64,000 nt of DNA from Artocarpus heterophyllus (lineage: Eukaryota > Streptophyta > Magnoliopsida > Rosales > Moraceae), in NCBI GenBank assembly GCA_025403435.1, contig CM046331.1:29235893-29299892 (forward strand). The letters run 5' to 3'. Below the pieces are notes generated by a model. The model was not told where the DNA came from. It made no database searches and was given only the letters and a program-made list of their open reading frames with translations. Shown piece by piece: positions 35,654 to 46,931 of this stretch. Numbering within the stretch: the first letter of the stretch is position 1; each line of letters starts with the position of its first letter. The translations under genes and the position numbers were made by a program.

Positions 35654-37618
35654 TGTTAGACATGTATGCCCTAAGGAGTAAAAATGTAATAAGTTTTTGG
35701 AGACATTTTTATCAATAAAGAATTTATTCATTATTTATATACTAAATCTTGTCCTCTTTACATTCATATTTGTTGAATGTATGTTAAGCAAACAATAGTC
35801 TGAGACTATCGGTTTAAACCTTAAGAATTGGGCATATGATGGACGGATTATGCGGAAGACATGATTCTTAAGGTGATGGTCTAAATCATACGATCCGCAA
35901 TCGAGGGAATAAAGTTGGGCGCTTTATTCATGCAAAGATTGTTATGTTGTCTATATTCCTTTTGGGAGATGGTTTGTATTGACCATCGGAGGTAGACTCC
36001 GTGAATAGAAACATTGGCATGTTGTCATAGGTGACAATGTGTTGGATCGGGACATAAAGTGAATTGATTTGGATTAATAATTCTGTCTCGGCAAATCGAT
36101 TTACTTTAGACAATCATTTGTGTTGTATCTTAATCCTGAGATGAATAGTGGGCCCGTTGTCTTGACTTATGTCTTTTGATGTACCAAAAGGTGACACTCA
36201 CATCTTAATAGTGGTATGCATGCCGGTACGTTGGAGGCATGACTCTTGATGGCGTAGACTTGTTATTCATAGATATGGAATCCATAGCTCTTCTTTAGGA
36301 GTAATGATATCCTCTTATATGTGTTGTCTTGTAATTGGAAAACTAGAGCGCTTAACCATTTGAATACATAGGTGTAACCGAATGGCATACTATCTTTGGA
36401 TAGTAAGTTTTCTGATGGTGAAATAATGGAACGTAAGATAAAAATAATCAGGAAGGTAAGACAGAATTGTCCTTAAGCCGATTATGGACTATCATATGGG
36501 GATACGATACACTATGATATGTCATAGAGATTTAGCTATACGGGCTTCGTAATTCTATGTAGTTCGAGAGTGCAGCTCCAAGCTTTTAGTGGAGTAGCGT
36601 TGGAGTTGATAATTATGAAATGTATATCTAGGATATTGGGTTTCGTAATTATTGGGAGCTTGAGCTATATAGGTCCATTTGGTCCCCTTTTGCTAGCTCA
36701 CAACATCCTGTAACGATACGGCGTGCTTTTTCAATAATTGGTGACTTATGTCGGATTTATCAGATTGGTTAAAATCTGGAAGAATTAAATAATTTATGTC
36801 TGTTTATAAGTTGAATTGATTTTGTGATAAAATTAATTCAAGATAAACTTGTTAAATTATTGGATCGGATAATTCTTGTCTGTTTATTGGTTGATTTCAT
36901 ATTGGATAAATTAGATCAAGATAAACTTGTAGAATTATTGAGAATTCATTTATTTTCTTAGAGATTATCTAGATAAAGTTGTTTTGATCAGATAACTTCT
37001 CTATTGGGTTATTTGAATTAAAACTGAGACTTTATCCTATAGAATCTCGGGTGGAAAATAAAAGATTCGCTAGATTTTTTATTCGATAGTTCGGCCTGCC
37101 GATCAGCGAAAGATAAGATCACATGTTTTCATGAGGATCTTATCAGATATTGATCCGAATTTGATTCTGATCCGATTTTTGAGACTTAATCTGATAAGGA
37201 CTGACCCTAGGACCAACCTCTATAAATAGGGAGTGATTCTCACAGGTTACTCAGATCAATTGAGAGATTAAGAGTGATACTCTGCTACTGAGAATCTGTA
37301 AACTCCCTCAGAGCTTTTTTTCACAAATCACGAACACTTGCTTTGGGTTCTCTCGATTGGTTGGAAGGAGAATCACCGGTGGAAGAGCTGTACGTGTGAG
37401 CCCACACTCACTCCGGTCGTGGATAGAGAATAACAAAGAAGACTAGTTGGTTGAGGCTCTTCTGGAACGTTATTTCTCTTCATAGATTACAGAGGTTCTT
37501 CAGCACGCAAATATTAATAAGATCTGGTTAATTTATACATATAGCATGTCAAACTTGTGTTTTGAAAATTACTCTTATATAAAATTTTAAAATTTCGCTA
37601 CGCACTCTTTTTCCAATA
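35654..37618 (+). mobile_element. Copia solo LTR with perfect TSD
   Basis: A plus-strand solo LTR of the 2-kb copia family, from TGTTAGACATGTATG to TTTTTCCAATA. It is flanked by GGTTA at 35649-35653 and 37619-37623. The final CA has mutated to TA. It has a TATAAATAGG box at 37221-37230 and a single near-palindrome CGGCCTGCCGA near 37087, where other copies have two to four. It is inserted near the left end of the MITE. Confidence 0.85.
37221..37230 (+). promoter_or_regulatory. TATA box of the copia solo LTR
   Basis: TATAAATAGG, about 1570 bp from the LTR start and 390 bp from its end. Aligned copies have TATATAAAGG at the same place (minus-strand boxes near 25046-25054, 45292-45300 and 51412-51420). 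Confidence 0.6.
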
Positions 37619-38506
37619 GGTTATGATACAATGACATGACATGAACCCGACATATTTATTTTAAGTGTTAGGATAAACAAATTGACCATGGGTCATTTTA
37701 GTATTAACTCAAAACTGACTCGTCCAAAAATGGGTCGTATTCGAATCAACCTGCACGACATTAAATGACTTGTCTAACGCGTGAATAATTATTTAAATTT
37801 TTTTAAAAAAATTTCTCCTATTATTAAACATACCTATAGGACAAAACTCTAGCTCACTTAATCTCAGACCAAGCTTCAAACTAAATTGATTTTTACTCTT
37901 GAACAATAAGAAGATAATTTTTGCTTGATCACTTGAGACTTTATTTTGTTGGTGTTGGACTTGTTATTTTGTTGGATGTTTTTAAAAATTTGAGGACTTA
38001 ATTTTTTGTTGTTATAATATGGAACTCATTTGATTTTGAGGAAATTTGTTTTGTGCTTGTTTTTATAGTGTATTAGTGTAAATTCAAAGTTAAAAAAGGT
38101 CACAGGCTAGCATGGGTTTCTACGAGTCACTGACGAGTTACGGGTCATTGGCGGTCATTAGAGTTTCATAGGTTGCATAAGGAACGGGTTAGTACGGGTC
38201 ATGTTCGTGTCAACCTGTGTCAGAATAGGTTGTGTTAGTATTGAGATTTTTTAACCCATTCGTATCATGAGTCAGGTTAGTGTCAAGCTAGTTATGTAAA
38301 ATTGACCCTCAATCAGACCCGAACCTGACCTGCCGACACGAATTGCCAACCCTACTAGAAACTATCATATGTGAGTGACCATATCTGATAGATTAGTGGT
38401 CGTGTGCAATTATACATTGTTGCATATTATAAAATGGGAGTAAAAGTGTCAATTTCCACAAGGATGGATTACTTGGTTATTACTATCTATTGTGGTTTAG
38501 GAACTC

Positions 38507-38617
38507 TGATGTGTCCCACATCGGTTAGAGAGGGTGGTCTTGGGTGTTATATATATGGGTTCACAATCCTCCCCTCATGAGCTAGCTTTTGGGGTGGAGT
38601 TAGGTGGGTTCATATCA
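38507..38617 (+). repeat. Short LTR-like 5' terminus, TRIM-like
   Basis: A 111-bp unit from TGATGTG to CATATCA. It holds GTCCCACATCG (38513-38523), a TATA stretch (38548-38556) and GAGCTAGCTTTTGGGG near 38579. These words are common to short plant LTRs of the TRIM type that precede a TGGTATCAGAGC primer site. It is not repeated at the 3' end of this element. Confidence 0.55.
38513..38556 (+). promoter_or_regulatory. USE-like element plus TATA box
   Basis: GTCCCACATCG (38513-38523) is an exact match to the plant snRNA upstream sequence element RTCCCACATCG. TATATATAT (38548-38556) follows after 24 bp. In plant snRNA genes spacing near 24 bp is associated with RNA polymerase III and spacing near 34 bp with polymerase II. 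Use as a promoter here is inference. Confidence 0.5.
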
Positions 38618-38619
38618 TA

Positions 38620-38631
38620 TAGTATCAGAGC
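38620..38631 (+). other. Primer-binding site, initiator Met tRNA type
   Basis: TAGTATCAGAGC differs from the canonical TGGTATCAGAGC at one base. It lies two bases after the LTR-like terminus. Confidence 0.75.
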
Positions 38632-38849
38632 GAGGTTCTAATCAGGTTTTGCTTATCTGTTCCCTTAGTTTATGTTTGTTTCAGTTATTCGTGAGTTTTA
38701 ATTTCCATTATCAAAGTCGGGTAAAAAAAAAGAAGTCAAATTTAAAGTCTTAAAAAAAAGAAAAGAAAAAAAGATCCGAAAAGAAAAGAAAGAAAAAAAA
38801 AACAAGGGAAAGAAGAAAAACAAGAGGATCCGAAAAAAAGAAGAAGAAA

Positions 38850-40021
38850 ATGTCAAACAACAACAAGAACACTATTGAGGGTACCTCTGGTGCAGCAGAT
38901 CCAAAACTTCTTATGGAAGCAATGATAGGGGAGATAAGGTGATTGTTGAGGGGAGAGTTAAGACAGCTTTATGAGAGGATAGACCGGATAGAAAACGCAC
39001 GTGTGGAACAGCAACAGCATGTTCCTCATGCGCGTAGGCAGGAAAGGGTTCCGATTAGAGGAGAGGTTGATGACTACTACGGGATTGATGGGGAAGAGTT
39101 TGACAATGGAGAAGATTCAGCAGGTAGTCACCGAAGATTTAGACGGGATAGAGAGTTAGGAACCGGGAAAATGATAGTTTGAGAGGCATAAAAATGAAGA
39201 TACAATCATTTCAAGGCAAATCCGATCCAGAAGTGTACCTAGAATGGGAGAAGAAAGTGGAGTTCGTCTTTGATTGCCACAACTATTCTGAGGTGAAGAA
39301 GGTAAAACTGGCTGTAATTGAATTTTCTGATTATGCTATTACCTGGTGGGATCAACTTGTTATAAATAGGAGACAAAATAGAGGGCGACCTATTAAGTCA
39401 TGGGAAGAGATGAAGACCGTGATGAGGAAGCGATTTGTACCAGCTTACTACTACCGGGAGTTGTACAACAAACTACAAAATCTTAAGCAGGGCAACCGGA
39501 GTGTGGAGGAGTACTATAAGGAGATAGAGGTTATGATGATTTGGGCAAATATAGAGGAGGATCGGGAGGCTACAATGGCAAGGTTTTTGGCGGACTTGAA
39601 CCGAGATATTCACAATGCCGTTGAGTTACAACATTATGTGGAGTTGGAGGACATGGTGCACATGGCTATCAAAATTGAGAATCAACTTATGAGGAGGGGC
39701 AGTAACACACGTCCCAGCCAAACCTGAGTACATTCGCTTGGAAAATGAACCAATGGAAGAAGGATGAGAAGCAACCCAACACCAAGCCAAAGACTGAGCA
39801 AAAACAAGAGGTGGCCAGCCATGGGAATCAAGGTAAATCTGATTCTTCCACTACTCAGAATCATGATATTAAATGTTTAAATGTCAAGGTAGGGGTCACA
39901 TAGCAAGCCAATGTCCGAACAAACGAGCAATGGTGATGCGGGACAATGTAGAGATTGAAACTGACGAGGATTCAGACAACGATTCTATGCCTTCATTAGA
40001 GGATGTCGACGATGAGGAGTG
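38850..40021 (+). pseudogene. Ty3/gypsy gag, frameshifted
   Basis: Gag forms the virus-like particle. The ATG at 38850 opens MSNNNKNTIEGTSGAADPKL. A TGA interrupts at 38940-38942 and the frame resumes with LLRGELRQLYERIDRIENA, a coiled-coil-like segment. A frameshift near 39165 leads into the long capsid frame 39179-39727: KMKIQSFQGKSDPEVYLEWE, WWDQLVINRR, MRKRFVPAYYYRELYNKLQN and MARFLADLNRDI, a retrotransposon Gag (RVT_gag-type) domain. A one-base loss near 39873 precedes the zinc knuckle, read as C-x2-C-x4-H-x4-C at about 39874-39918, and an acidic tail. About three lesions separate it from an open frame. Confidence 0.85.
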
Positions 40022-40037
40022 AGCTGTACAAGGAGAA

Positions 40038-40511
40038 TTGTTGGTTACAAGGAGAGCTTTAAGTGTGCAAGCCAAAGATGAAGATGAAGAGGTGCAACGA
40101 GAAAACATCTTGCACACTAGGTGCCACGTCCAAAACAAGGTATGTAGTGTGATTATTGACGGTGGGAGTTGTACTAATGTTGCTAGCACAGCCATGGTAT
40201 TGAAGTTAGGGCTGCCAAAAAGTAAGCATCCTCGACCATAAAAATTGCAATGGTTAAATGATAGTGGTGAAGTAAAGGTGCATAAGCAAGTGTTAGTTTC
40301 TTTTCGCATTGGAAGATATAAAGATGAAGTTTTGTGCGATGTGGTTCCGATGCAAGCTGGGCACTTGTTATTAGGCAGACCATGGCAATTTGATCGGCGA
40401 GTTAAACATGATGGTTTCACCAACAAGTACTCATTTGTTCACAATCAAAAAATGATCACGCTTGTTCCATTAACACCAAAACAGGTCTATGAAGACCAAG
40501 TGAGCTTATAG
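40038..40511 (+). pseudogene. Ty3/gypsy protease region
   Basis: Aspartic protease that cuts the polyprotein. The active-site motif is VIIDGGSCTNVAS (40150-40188), Asp-Gly-Gly-Ser in place of Asp-Ser/Thr-Gly, which is common in this group of plant elements. A TAA at 40239-40241 interrupts before KLQWLNDSGEVKV. The later motif HLLLGRPWQFDRRVKHDGF (about 40360-40415) is the flap and C-terminal part. The next stop, TAG at 40509-40511, sits where the frame would read Leu-Gln-Arg and is one C-to-T change from CAG. Confidence 0.8.
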
Positions 40512-42182
40512 AGAGAAAGTGCTAAAAAAATGAAGAGTGGAGAAAAATCAAGAGTGGGAGTGCAGAGAGAGAGTTCGGCCAGTGAGAGAAAAAAAGAAAA
40601 GATGGCCAAGAAAAAGGAGAGCAAAGAGAGCAAGGGAGAGAAAATTAAGAGGGCTGAAAAAAATTCAAAGTCAGCCAATGAGAGAAAAGTAGAGAGAAAA
40701 ACAAACTTCTATGCGAGAGGCGGTGAGATTAAAAGGGCGTTGTTTTCAAATCAGTCAATGATTGTACTTTTGTACAAAGAGGCATTCTTAAACACTAACG
40801 AACTTGACCCTGCATTGCCTAGTTCTGTTGTTTCTCTGTTATAGGAATTCGAGGATGTATTTTCGGATGAGGTGCTTGATGGTTTGCCGCCAATGCGGGT
40901 TCTAGAACATCAGATTGATTTTATACCTGGCACTTCCATTCCAAACCGACCAGCTTATAGAAGCTACCTCGACGAGACAAAAGAGCTTCAAAGGCAAGTC
41001 AGTGAGTTGATGAAAAAGGGGTACGTGAGAGAAAGTATGAGCCCGTGCACCGTTCCAATCTTACTCATGCCTAAGAAGGATGGGACATGGAGGATATGCG
41101 TAGATTGCAAAACCATTAACAATATCATGGTAAAGTATCGCCATCCTATTCCTCGTTTAGATGATATGTTGGATGAATTACATGGTGCTTTTGTGTTCTC
41201 AAAAATTGATTTGAAAAGTGGATACCATCAAATATGCATGAAAGAGGGTGATGAATGGAAAACTACCTTTAAGACAAAATATGGACTGTATGAGTGGTTA
41301 GTAATGCCATTTGGTTTAACTAATGCTCCAAGTACATTTATGCGTTTAATGAATCATGTATTACATGCATTTATTGGCAGGTTTGTTGTTGTGTATTTTG
41401 ATGATATACTCATTTATAGCAAAGACATGGACCAACATGTAGCACATTTAAAATCTATTTTGGATGTGCTTAGAAAGGAGAAGTTGTATGCTAACCTCAA
41501 GAAGTGTACCTTTTGCACAAATAAGCTTGTGTTTCTTGGTTTTGTTGTTAGTGCTCAAGGTATACAGGTTGATGAAGAAAAGGTGCGAGCCATCCAGGAG
41601 TGGCCGAGTCCAACTAGTGTGGGAAACGTGTAGAGTTTTCATGGACTTGCTAGTTTGTACCGACGGTTTGTGAAAGATTTTAGTACTATAGCCGTACCAC
41701 TGACTAAAGTGATCAAGAAGAATGTTGGGTTTAGATGGGGAGAAGAGCAAGAAAAGTCATTTCAGTTAATCAAGGAGAAGTTGACCAATGCTCCATTATT
41801 ATCTTTACCTAATTTTTCCAAAACTTTTGAGATTGAATGTGATGCTTTTGGTGTTGGAATTGGCGCTGTTTTAATGTAGGAAGGGAGACCAGTAGCATAT
41901 TTCAGTAAGAAGCTAAACGGGGCAACTCTTAATTACCCAACTTATGATAAAGAGATGTATGCATTGGTTCAGGCATTAGAGACATGGCAACACTACCTAT
42001 GGCCTAAGGAGTTCATGATTCACACTGATCATGAGTCCCTGAAACACTTGAAGGGCCAACACAAGCTGAACAAGAGGCATGCTCGTTGGGTGGAATTCAT
42101 AGAGACGTTTCTGTATGTCATTCGCTACAAGCAAGGTAAGGAAAACATCGTTGCTGATGCCCTCTCTCACAGTATGTCTTAA
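40512..42182 (+). pseudogene. Ty3/gypsy reverse transcriptase and RNase H
   Basis: A lysine-rich spacer (40530-40844, MKSGEKSRVGVQRES) precedes RT and joins it across a TAG at 40842-40844 (probable Gln before EFEDVF). RT (about 40850-41630) has PNRPAYRSYLDE, VPILLMPKKDGTWRICVD, IDLKSGYHQICM, MPFGLTNAPSTFMRLMN and an intact catalytic box VVYFDDILIYS near 41390-41420. After a TAG at 41631-41633 come [16 protein letters not shown] and RNase [21 protein letters not shown] at 41877-41879, [16 protein letters not shown]-type TDHESLKHL and [10 protein letters not shown], ending TAA at 42180-42182. RT catalytic residues are preserved. Only stop codons block expression. Confidence 0.85.
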
Positions 42183-43686
42183 TCTCAACTCTTAATGCTA
42201 AACTACTGGGTTTTGAACATATTAAAGAGTTATATGCTGATGACCGTGACTTTAGTACTGAGTATCAAGCTTGTGAGAGATTTGCTAGTGGTAACTACTT
42301 TAGGCATGAGGGATACTTGTTTTGGGAGAATAAATTGTGTGTGCCTAATTGTTCATTAAGAGATTTGCTAGTGAGAGAATCCCATGGGGGAGGATTGATG
42401 GGACATTTTGGAGTAATGAAGACTTTGGCGGTGTTGCAGGAACACTTCGATTGGCCACATATGAAATGAGATGTTGAGCGGCTTTGTGATAGATGTGTAA
42501 CTTGTAGGCAGGCTAAATCAAGAGTGTAGCGCCACGGTTTATACACTCCTTTACCAATACCTAGTGAACCCTGGACTGATATTTCAATGGATTTTGTGTT
42601 AGGTTTGCCTAGATCTAAAAGGGGAAGAGACTCGATATTTGTGGTCGTGGATAGGTTTTCCAAGATGGCCCATTTTATTCCATGCCACAAGACAAATGAT
42701 GCCTCCAATGTTGTTGATTTGTTCTTTAGGGAAATTGTGAGACTTCATGGTATGCCTAGGACAATTGTTTCTGATAGGGACACCAAGTTCTTAAGCTACT
42801 TTTGGAAGACTTTGTGGGCTAAGTTAGGGACTAAGCTATTGTTTTCGACTACTTGTCACCCTCAAACCGATGGTCAAACAGAAGTTGTGAATAGAACCTT
42901 GTCACTTTGTTGTGGGCTGTCATTAAAAAGAACATCAAAACTTGGGAGGAGCATTTACTACATGTTGAGTTTGCTTATAATCGATCTGTTCATTCTGCTA
43001 CTCAATTTTCACTGTTTGAAATTGTTTATGGTTTTAATCCTTTAACTCCTTTAGATTTAATGCCATTACCTTTGTCAGAGTATGTGAACTTAGATGGAAA
43101 AAGAAAAGATGACCTTGTTAAGCAGATACACGAGAAGGCAAGACTCAACATCGAGTGAAGGACTAAACAATATGCTGAACAAGCCAACAAAGGGCGTCAT
43201 AAGCTCGTCTTCGAGCCCGGCGATTGGGTGTGGTTACACTTACGCAAGGAATGGTTTCCGGAACAAAGGAAATCCAAGCTGTTGCCTAGAGGGGATGGTC
43301 CTTTTCAAATTCTTGAAAGGATCAACGATAATACGTACAAGCTAGACTTGCCAGGTGAGTATGGTGTAATTGCCACCTTTAATGTTTCTGATCTAAGTCC
43401 TTTTGATGCAGGCGACGATTTGAGGACCAATCCCTCTCAAGAGGAGGGGAATGATGAGGAGATCGTTAGCACAAGCAAGAGCATGTGGGATGAGACATAT
43501 TCAGATCCAATTCAAGTTCCCATTGGTTTGGTTACAAGAGCTCGTGCGAAGAAGTTCAAAGAAACGCTTATTGGGCTGATTCAAGCAACTTGGGCTCAAG
43601 CTACTGCATGGAGGCCCATTGAGGGAATTGCATGTGACTTCCAGACCAACAAATGCATGATTCAAGTTCTAGAAGGGACCGAGTAA
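42183..43686 (+). pseudogene. Ty3/gypsy integrase and pol C-terminus
   Basis: The zinc-binding HHCC motif reads [12 protein letters not shown] (about 42379-42413) and CDRCVTCRQAK (about 42486-42516). TGA at 42467-42469 and TAG at 42527-42529 lie near it. The core has [10 protein letters not shown] (42582), [11 protein letters not shown] (42771) and [13 protein letters not shown] (42862), giving D, D and E. A frameshift at about 42898-42910 leads to [20 protein letters not shown] and [24 protein letters not shown] at 43156-43158 interrupts. The tail has GDWVWLHLRKEWFPEQRKSK, LPRGDGPFQILERINDNTYK and VTRARAKKFKETL, ending at TAA 43684-43686. No recognisable chromodomain follows. Confidence 0.85.
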
Positions 43687-43689
43687 TCA

Positions 43690-44287
43690 TGTTTGCAGAA
43701 TCAACGAGTGATTAGCACCATATGGCTGAAGTAATCAAGCTAGTTTCCATTTCAGTTACTTTCCCATTTTGAGGCGACAAGTGGCGAGAAGAATTAGCTA
43801 TGTACCATTTTATTGTCTAGTTTCCTTTTTTCTTTTTAGAAAACATGCATTTCTTTTATTTTCCATTCTTGTAAGGCTTTTAAGCCATTAAGGGAACTTA
43901 CCTTATTTGCTTTAGATTAGACATTTTTTTTTGGTAATTAATTTGCCCGAAATTCCATGGGCAATTAGGAGCTGAAAATTCGTAAAGGGGAAACCCCTAT
44001 ATATTGTAACGAATTTCAATCAATGGGCATAAGTTTTTACACACAATTTGAGGTTTTTAATTCTCAGCTGTTCCTAAATGAACTATTCGAACTTATCAGA
44101 AAATTCCGTGGCGTTCATAGACTTATCAATCAGTCCATCCATAGCTGATTGTGGCGTCCTCATATACCAAGGTTCATGCTTCTTGTTAGGCATCGGGTCG
44201 CGGTTCCATTCACAATTGATTAGGAATTTTGATTTTGGAGACCAATTTTGGTTAGGGTCGCATCAGTTCTTGGCAGGGTTCATATCA
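43690..44287 (+). repeat. 3' terminal region / 3' LTR of the Ty3/gypsy element
   Basis: Non-coding sequence after pol with a TATA-like TATATATTG at 43998-44006 and a leader-like tail ending GGGTTCATATCA. It behaves like a 3' LTR of ordinary gypsy type, but the LTR start cannot be fixed because no matching 5' LTR exists. Confidence 0.5.
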
Positions 44288-44890
44288 AACTCACAACTTT
44301 ATATAAACAATCCAGATTTAATAGGCAATTTAAATATAAAAGCAAGAAGTTAAAGAAAACTAAAATTAAAAATGTTAGCAATAAACTAAGGAAGCTTCAA
44401 ATACAATAAACCAATAATAAAGCACCTAGAGGACAATGTCACGTAGTCTTTATCACGTTTCTTCATTTGCCTAGCTTATTACCAATTAACTAACCCAATT
44501 TATTGACCAAGAATCTTAATGTATTCCAATTCTCCTCTCCCAAGTGCACAATTGAGAAATGCCTAAAATAACCAATTCCAATATTCCTATCTAGAATTAA
44601 TTATTAAGAACTCATTAAGGTCAAATTCTACTAAATGGTCACAAAGAGAATTATAAGTCTCCTAATTATATATTTCCCTAATTTGTATTTCCTAAACCCA
44701 TATTTAGAATCCTCCTTGAAAGTACTAATTCTAAAATATTAAATCAACTAATTAGTGATCAAGCAATTAGAGGTATTAAGATTAAAGAAATACAAATAAA
44801 TGAAAAGTAAATTAAATTGCAGTAATTATATGCAAACTATTGATGTGTGAATCTAACTAGGCTACATAGCCCTCTAGACAAACAATTTAT

Positions 44891-46917
44891 TGTTGGAAAA
44901 ATGGTGCGCAGTGAAATTTTTAAAAATTTATATCAGAGTAATTTACAAAAACACAAGTTTAACATGCTATATGCATAAATTAGCCAGATCTTACTAACCT
45001 TTGTATGCTAAAGAACCTCTACGACCCGTGAAGAGAAGTAACGTTTCAAAAGAGCCTTAACCAACTGGTCTTCTTTGCTATTCTCTATCCACAACCGGAG
45101 TGAGTGTGGCCTCACATGTACAGCTCTTCCACCGGTGACTCTCCTTCTAATCAATCGAGAGAACCCAAAGCAAGTGTTCATGATTTGTGAACAAAATCTC
45201 TCAGGGAGTTTGCAGATTCTCAGTAGCAAAGTATCACTCTTAATCTCTTAATTGATCTAAGTAACTCATAAGACTTACTCCCTTTATATAGAGATTAGTC
45301 CTGGGGTCAGTCCTTATCAGATTAGGTCTCAAAAACTCAAAACAGAATCAAATTCGGATCAATATCTGATAAGATCTACGTGAAAATGCATGATCTTATC
45401 CTTCGCTGATCGGCAAAATAGCTAGATCGACAGGCCAAACACGTCCATCGGCAGGCCAAACTGCCACGTAAATATCTCCGCGAATCTTTTATTTTTCACC
45501 CGAGATTCTATAGGATAAAGTCTCAGTTTTAATTCAAATAACCCAATAGAGAAGTTATCTGATCAAAACAACTTTATCAACATAATCTCGAAGAAAATAA
45601 ATCAATTTACAATAATTCTACAAGTTTATCTTGATCTAATTTATCCAATTAAATCAACCGATAAACAGACAAGAATTATCCAATCCTAATAATTCAACAA
45701 GTTTATCTTGAATTAATTTTGTGAGTTTATCTTGAATTGATTTTATCACAAAATTAATTCAACTTATAAACAGACATAAATTATTTAATTCTTCCAAATT
45801 TTAACCAATCTGATAAATCTGACATAAGTCATCAATTATTGGAAAAGCACGCTATGTCGTTACAGGATGTTGTGAGCTAGCAAAGGGGACCAAAATAGAC
45901 CTATATAGTTCAAGCTCTCGATAATTATGAAACCCAATATCCTAGATATACATTTCAAAATTATCAACTCCAACGCTACTCCACTAAAAGCTTGGAGCTG
46001 CACTCTCGAACTACATAGAATTATGAAGCCCGCATAGCCAAGTCTCCATGACATATCATAGTGTATCGTATCCTCATATGATAATCCATAATTGGCTTAA
46101 GGACAAGTTCTGTCTTACCTTCACAATTATTTTTATCTTACGTTCCATTATCTCACCATCAGAAAACTTACTATCCAAAGATAGTATACTATTGGTTACA
46201 CCTATGTATCCAAATGGTTGAGCGCTCTAGTTTTCCAATTATAGGACAACGCATATAAGAGGATATCATTACTCCTAAAGAGGAGCTATGGATTCCATAT
46301 CTATGAATAAGAAGTCTACTTCATCAAGAGTCATGCCTCCAATGTACCGGCATGCATACCACTATTGAGATGTGGGTGTCACCCTTTGGTATATCAAAAG
46401 ACAAAAGTCAAGACAACGGGCCCACTATTCATCTTAGGATTAAGATACAACACAAATAATTGTCTAAAGTGAATCGATTTGCCGAGACAGAATTATTAAT
46501 CCAAATCAATTCACTTAATGTCCCAATCCAATACATTGTCACCTATGACAACATGCCAATGTTTCTATTCACGAAGTCCACCTCCGATGGTCAAGACAAA
46601 CCATTTCCCAAAGGGATATAGACAACATAACAATCTTTGCATGAATAAAGTGCCCAACTTTATTCCCTCGATTGCGGATCTTATGTTTTAGACCATCACC
46701 TTAAGAATCGTGTCTTCCGCATAATATGTCCATCATATGCCCAATTCTTAAGGTTTAGACTGACAGTCCAGACTATTGTTTGCTTAACATACTTTCAACA
46801 AATATGAACATAAAGAGGACAAGATTTGGTATGTAAATAATGAATAAATTCTTTAGTGATAAAAATGTCTCCAAAAACTTATTACATTTTTACTCCTTAG
46901 GGCATACATGTCTAACA
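44891..46917 (-). repeat. 3' LTR of the copia element (2027 bp)
   Basis: On the plus strand TGTTGGAAAAATGG to CATGTCTAACA, matching the right LTR (51011-53018) with scattered differences. It contains a short tandem duplication of GAGTTTATCTTGAATTGATTTT-type sequence near 45707-45750 that is absent from the right LTR, so the LTRs have diverged since insertion. A minus-strand TATATAAAG box lies at 45292-45300. Confidence 0.85.
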
Positions 46918-46930
46918 ATCTCCCACTTGC
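46918..46930 (-). other. Polypurine tract of the copia element
   Basis: The minus strand reads GCAAGTGGGAGAT, immediately before the 3' LTR, the plus-strand priming site typical of Ty1/copia elements. Confidence 0.75.
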
Positions 46931-46931
46931 A

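Larger units (their letters stand above)
35633..38354. mobile_element. hAT-type MITE carrying a nested copia solo LTR
   Basis: It is flanked by identical octamers CTAGAAAC at 35625-35632 and 38355-38362. The left end TGGCGTTGGAAATGC and the reverse complement of the right end TAGGGTTGGCAATTCG match at 11 of 16 positions. Subterminal sequence is rich in CATGACATGAACCCGAC and GGGTCATGTTCGTGTC words, typical of plant hAT MITEs. Without the solo LTR and its TSD the element is about 752 bp. No transposase is present. Confidence 0.75.
38507..44287 (+). mobile_element. Ty3/gypsy element with dissimilar termini, TSD AACTC
   Basis: A 5781-bp element beginning TGATGTGTCCC and ending GGGTTCATATCA, flanked by AACTC at 38502-38506 and 44288-44292. 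It has a Met-type PBS, gag, protease, RT, RNase H and integrase in order. Pol is only lightly damaged. The two ends do not carry matching LTRs: the 5' terminal 111 bp and the 3' terminal region share little beyond GGGTTCATATCA. The pol sequence is close to plant chromovirus-type elements, but no clear chromodomain is seen at the end of pol. Confidence 0.75.

Noticed and set aside
39896..40426. Minus-strand ORF of 176 residues in the gypsy element
   Set aside because: Lies opposite the gag tail and protease frames, which have clear motifs; low-complexity Ser/Thr/Cys composition.
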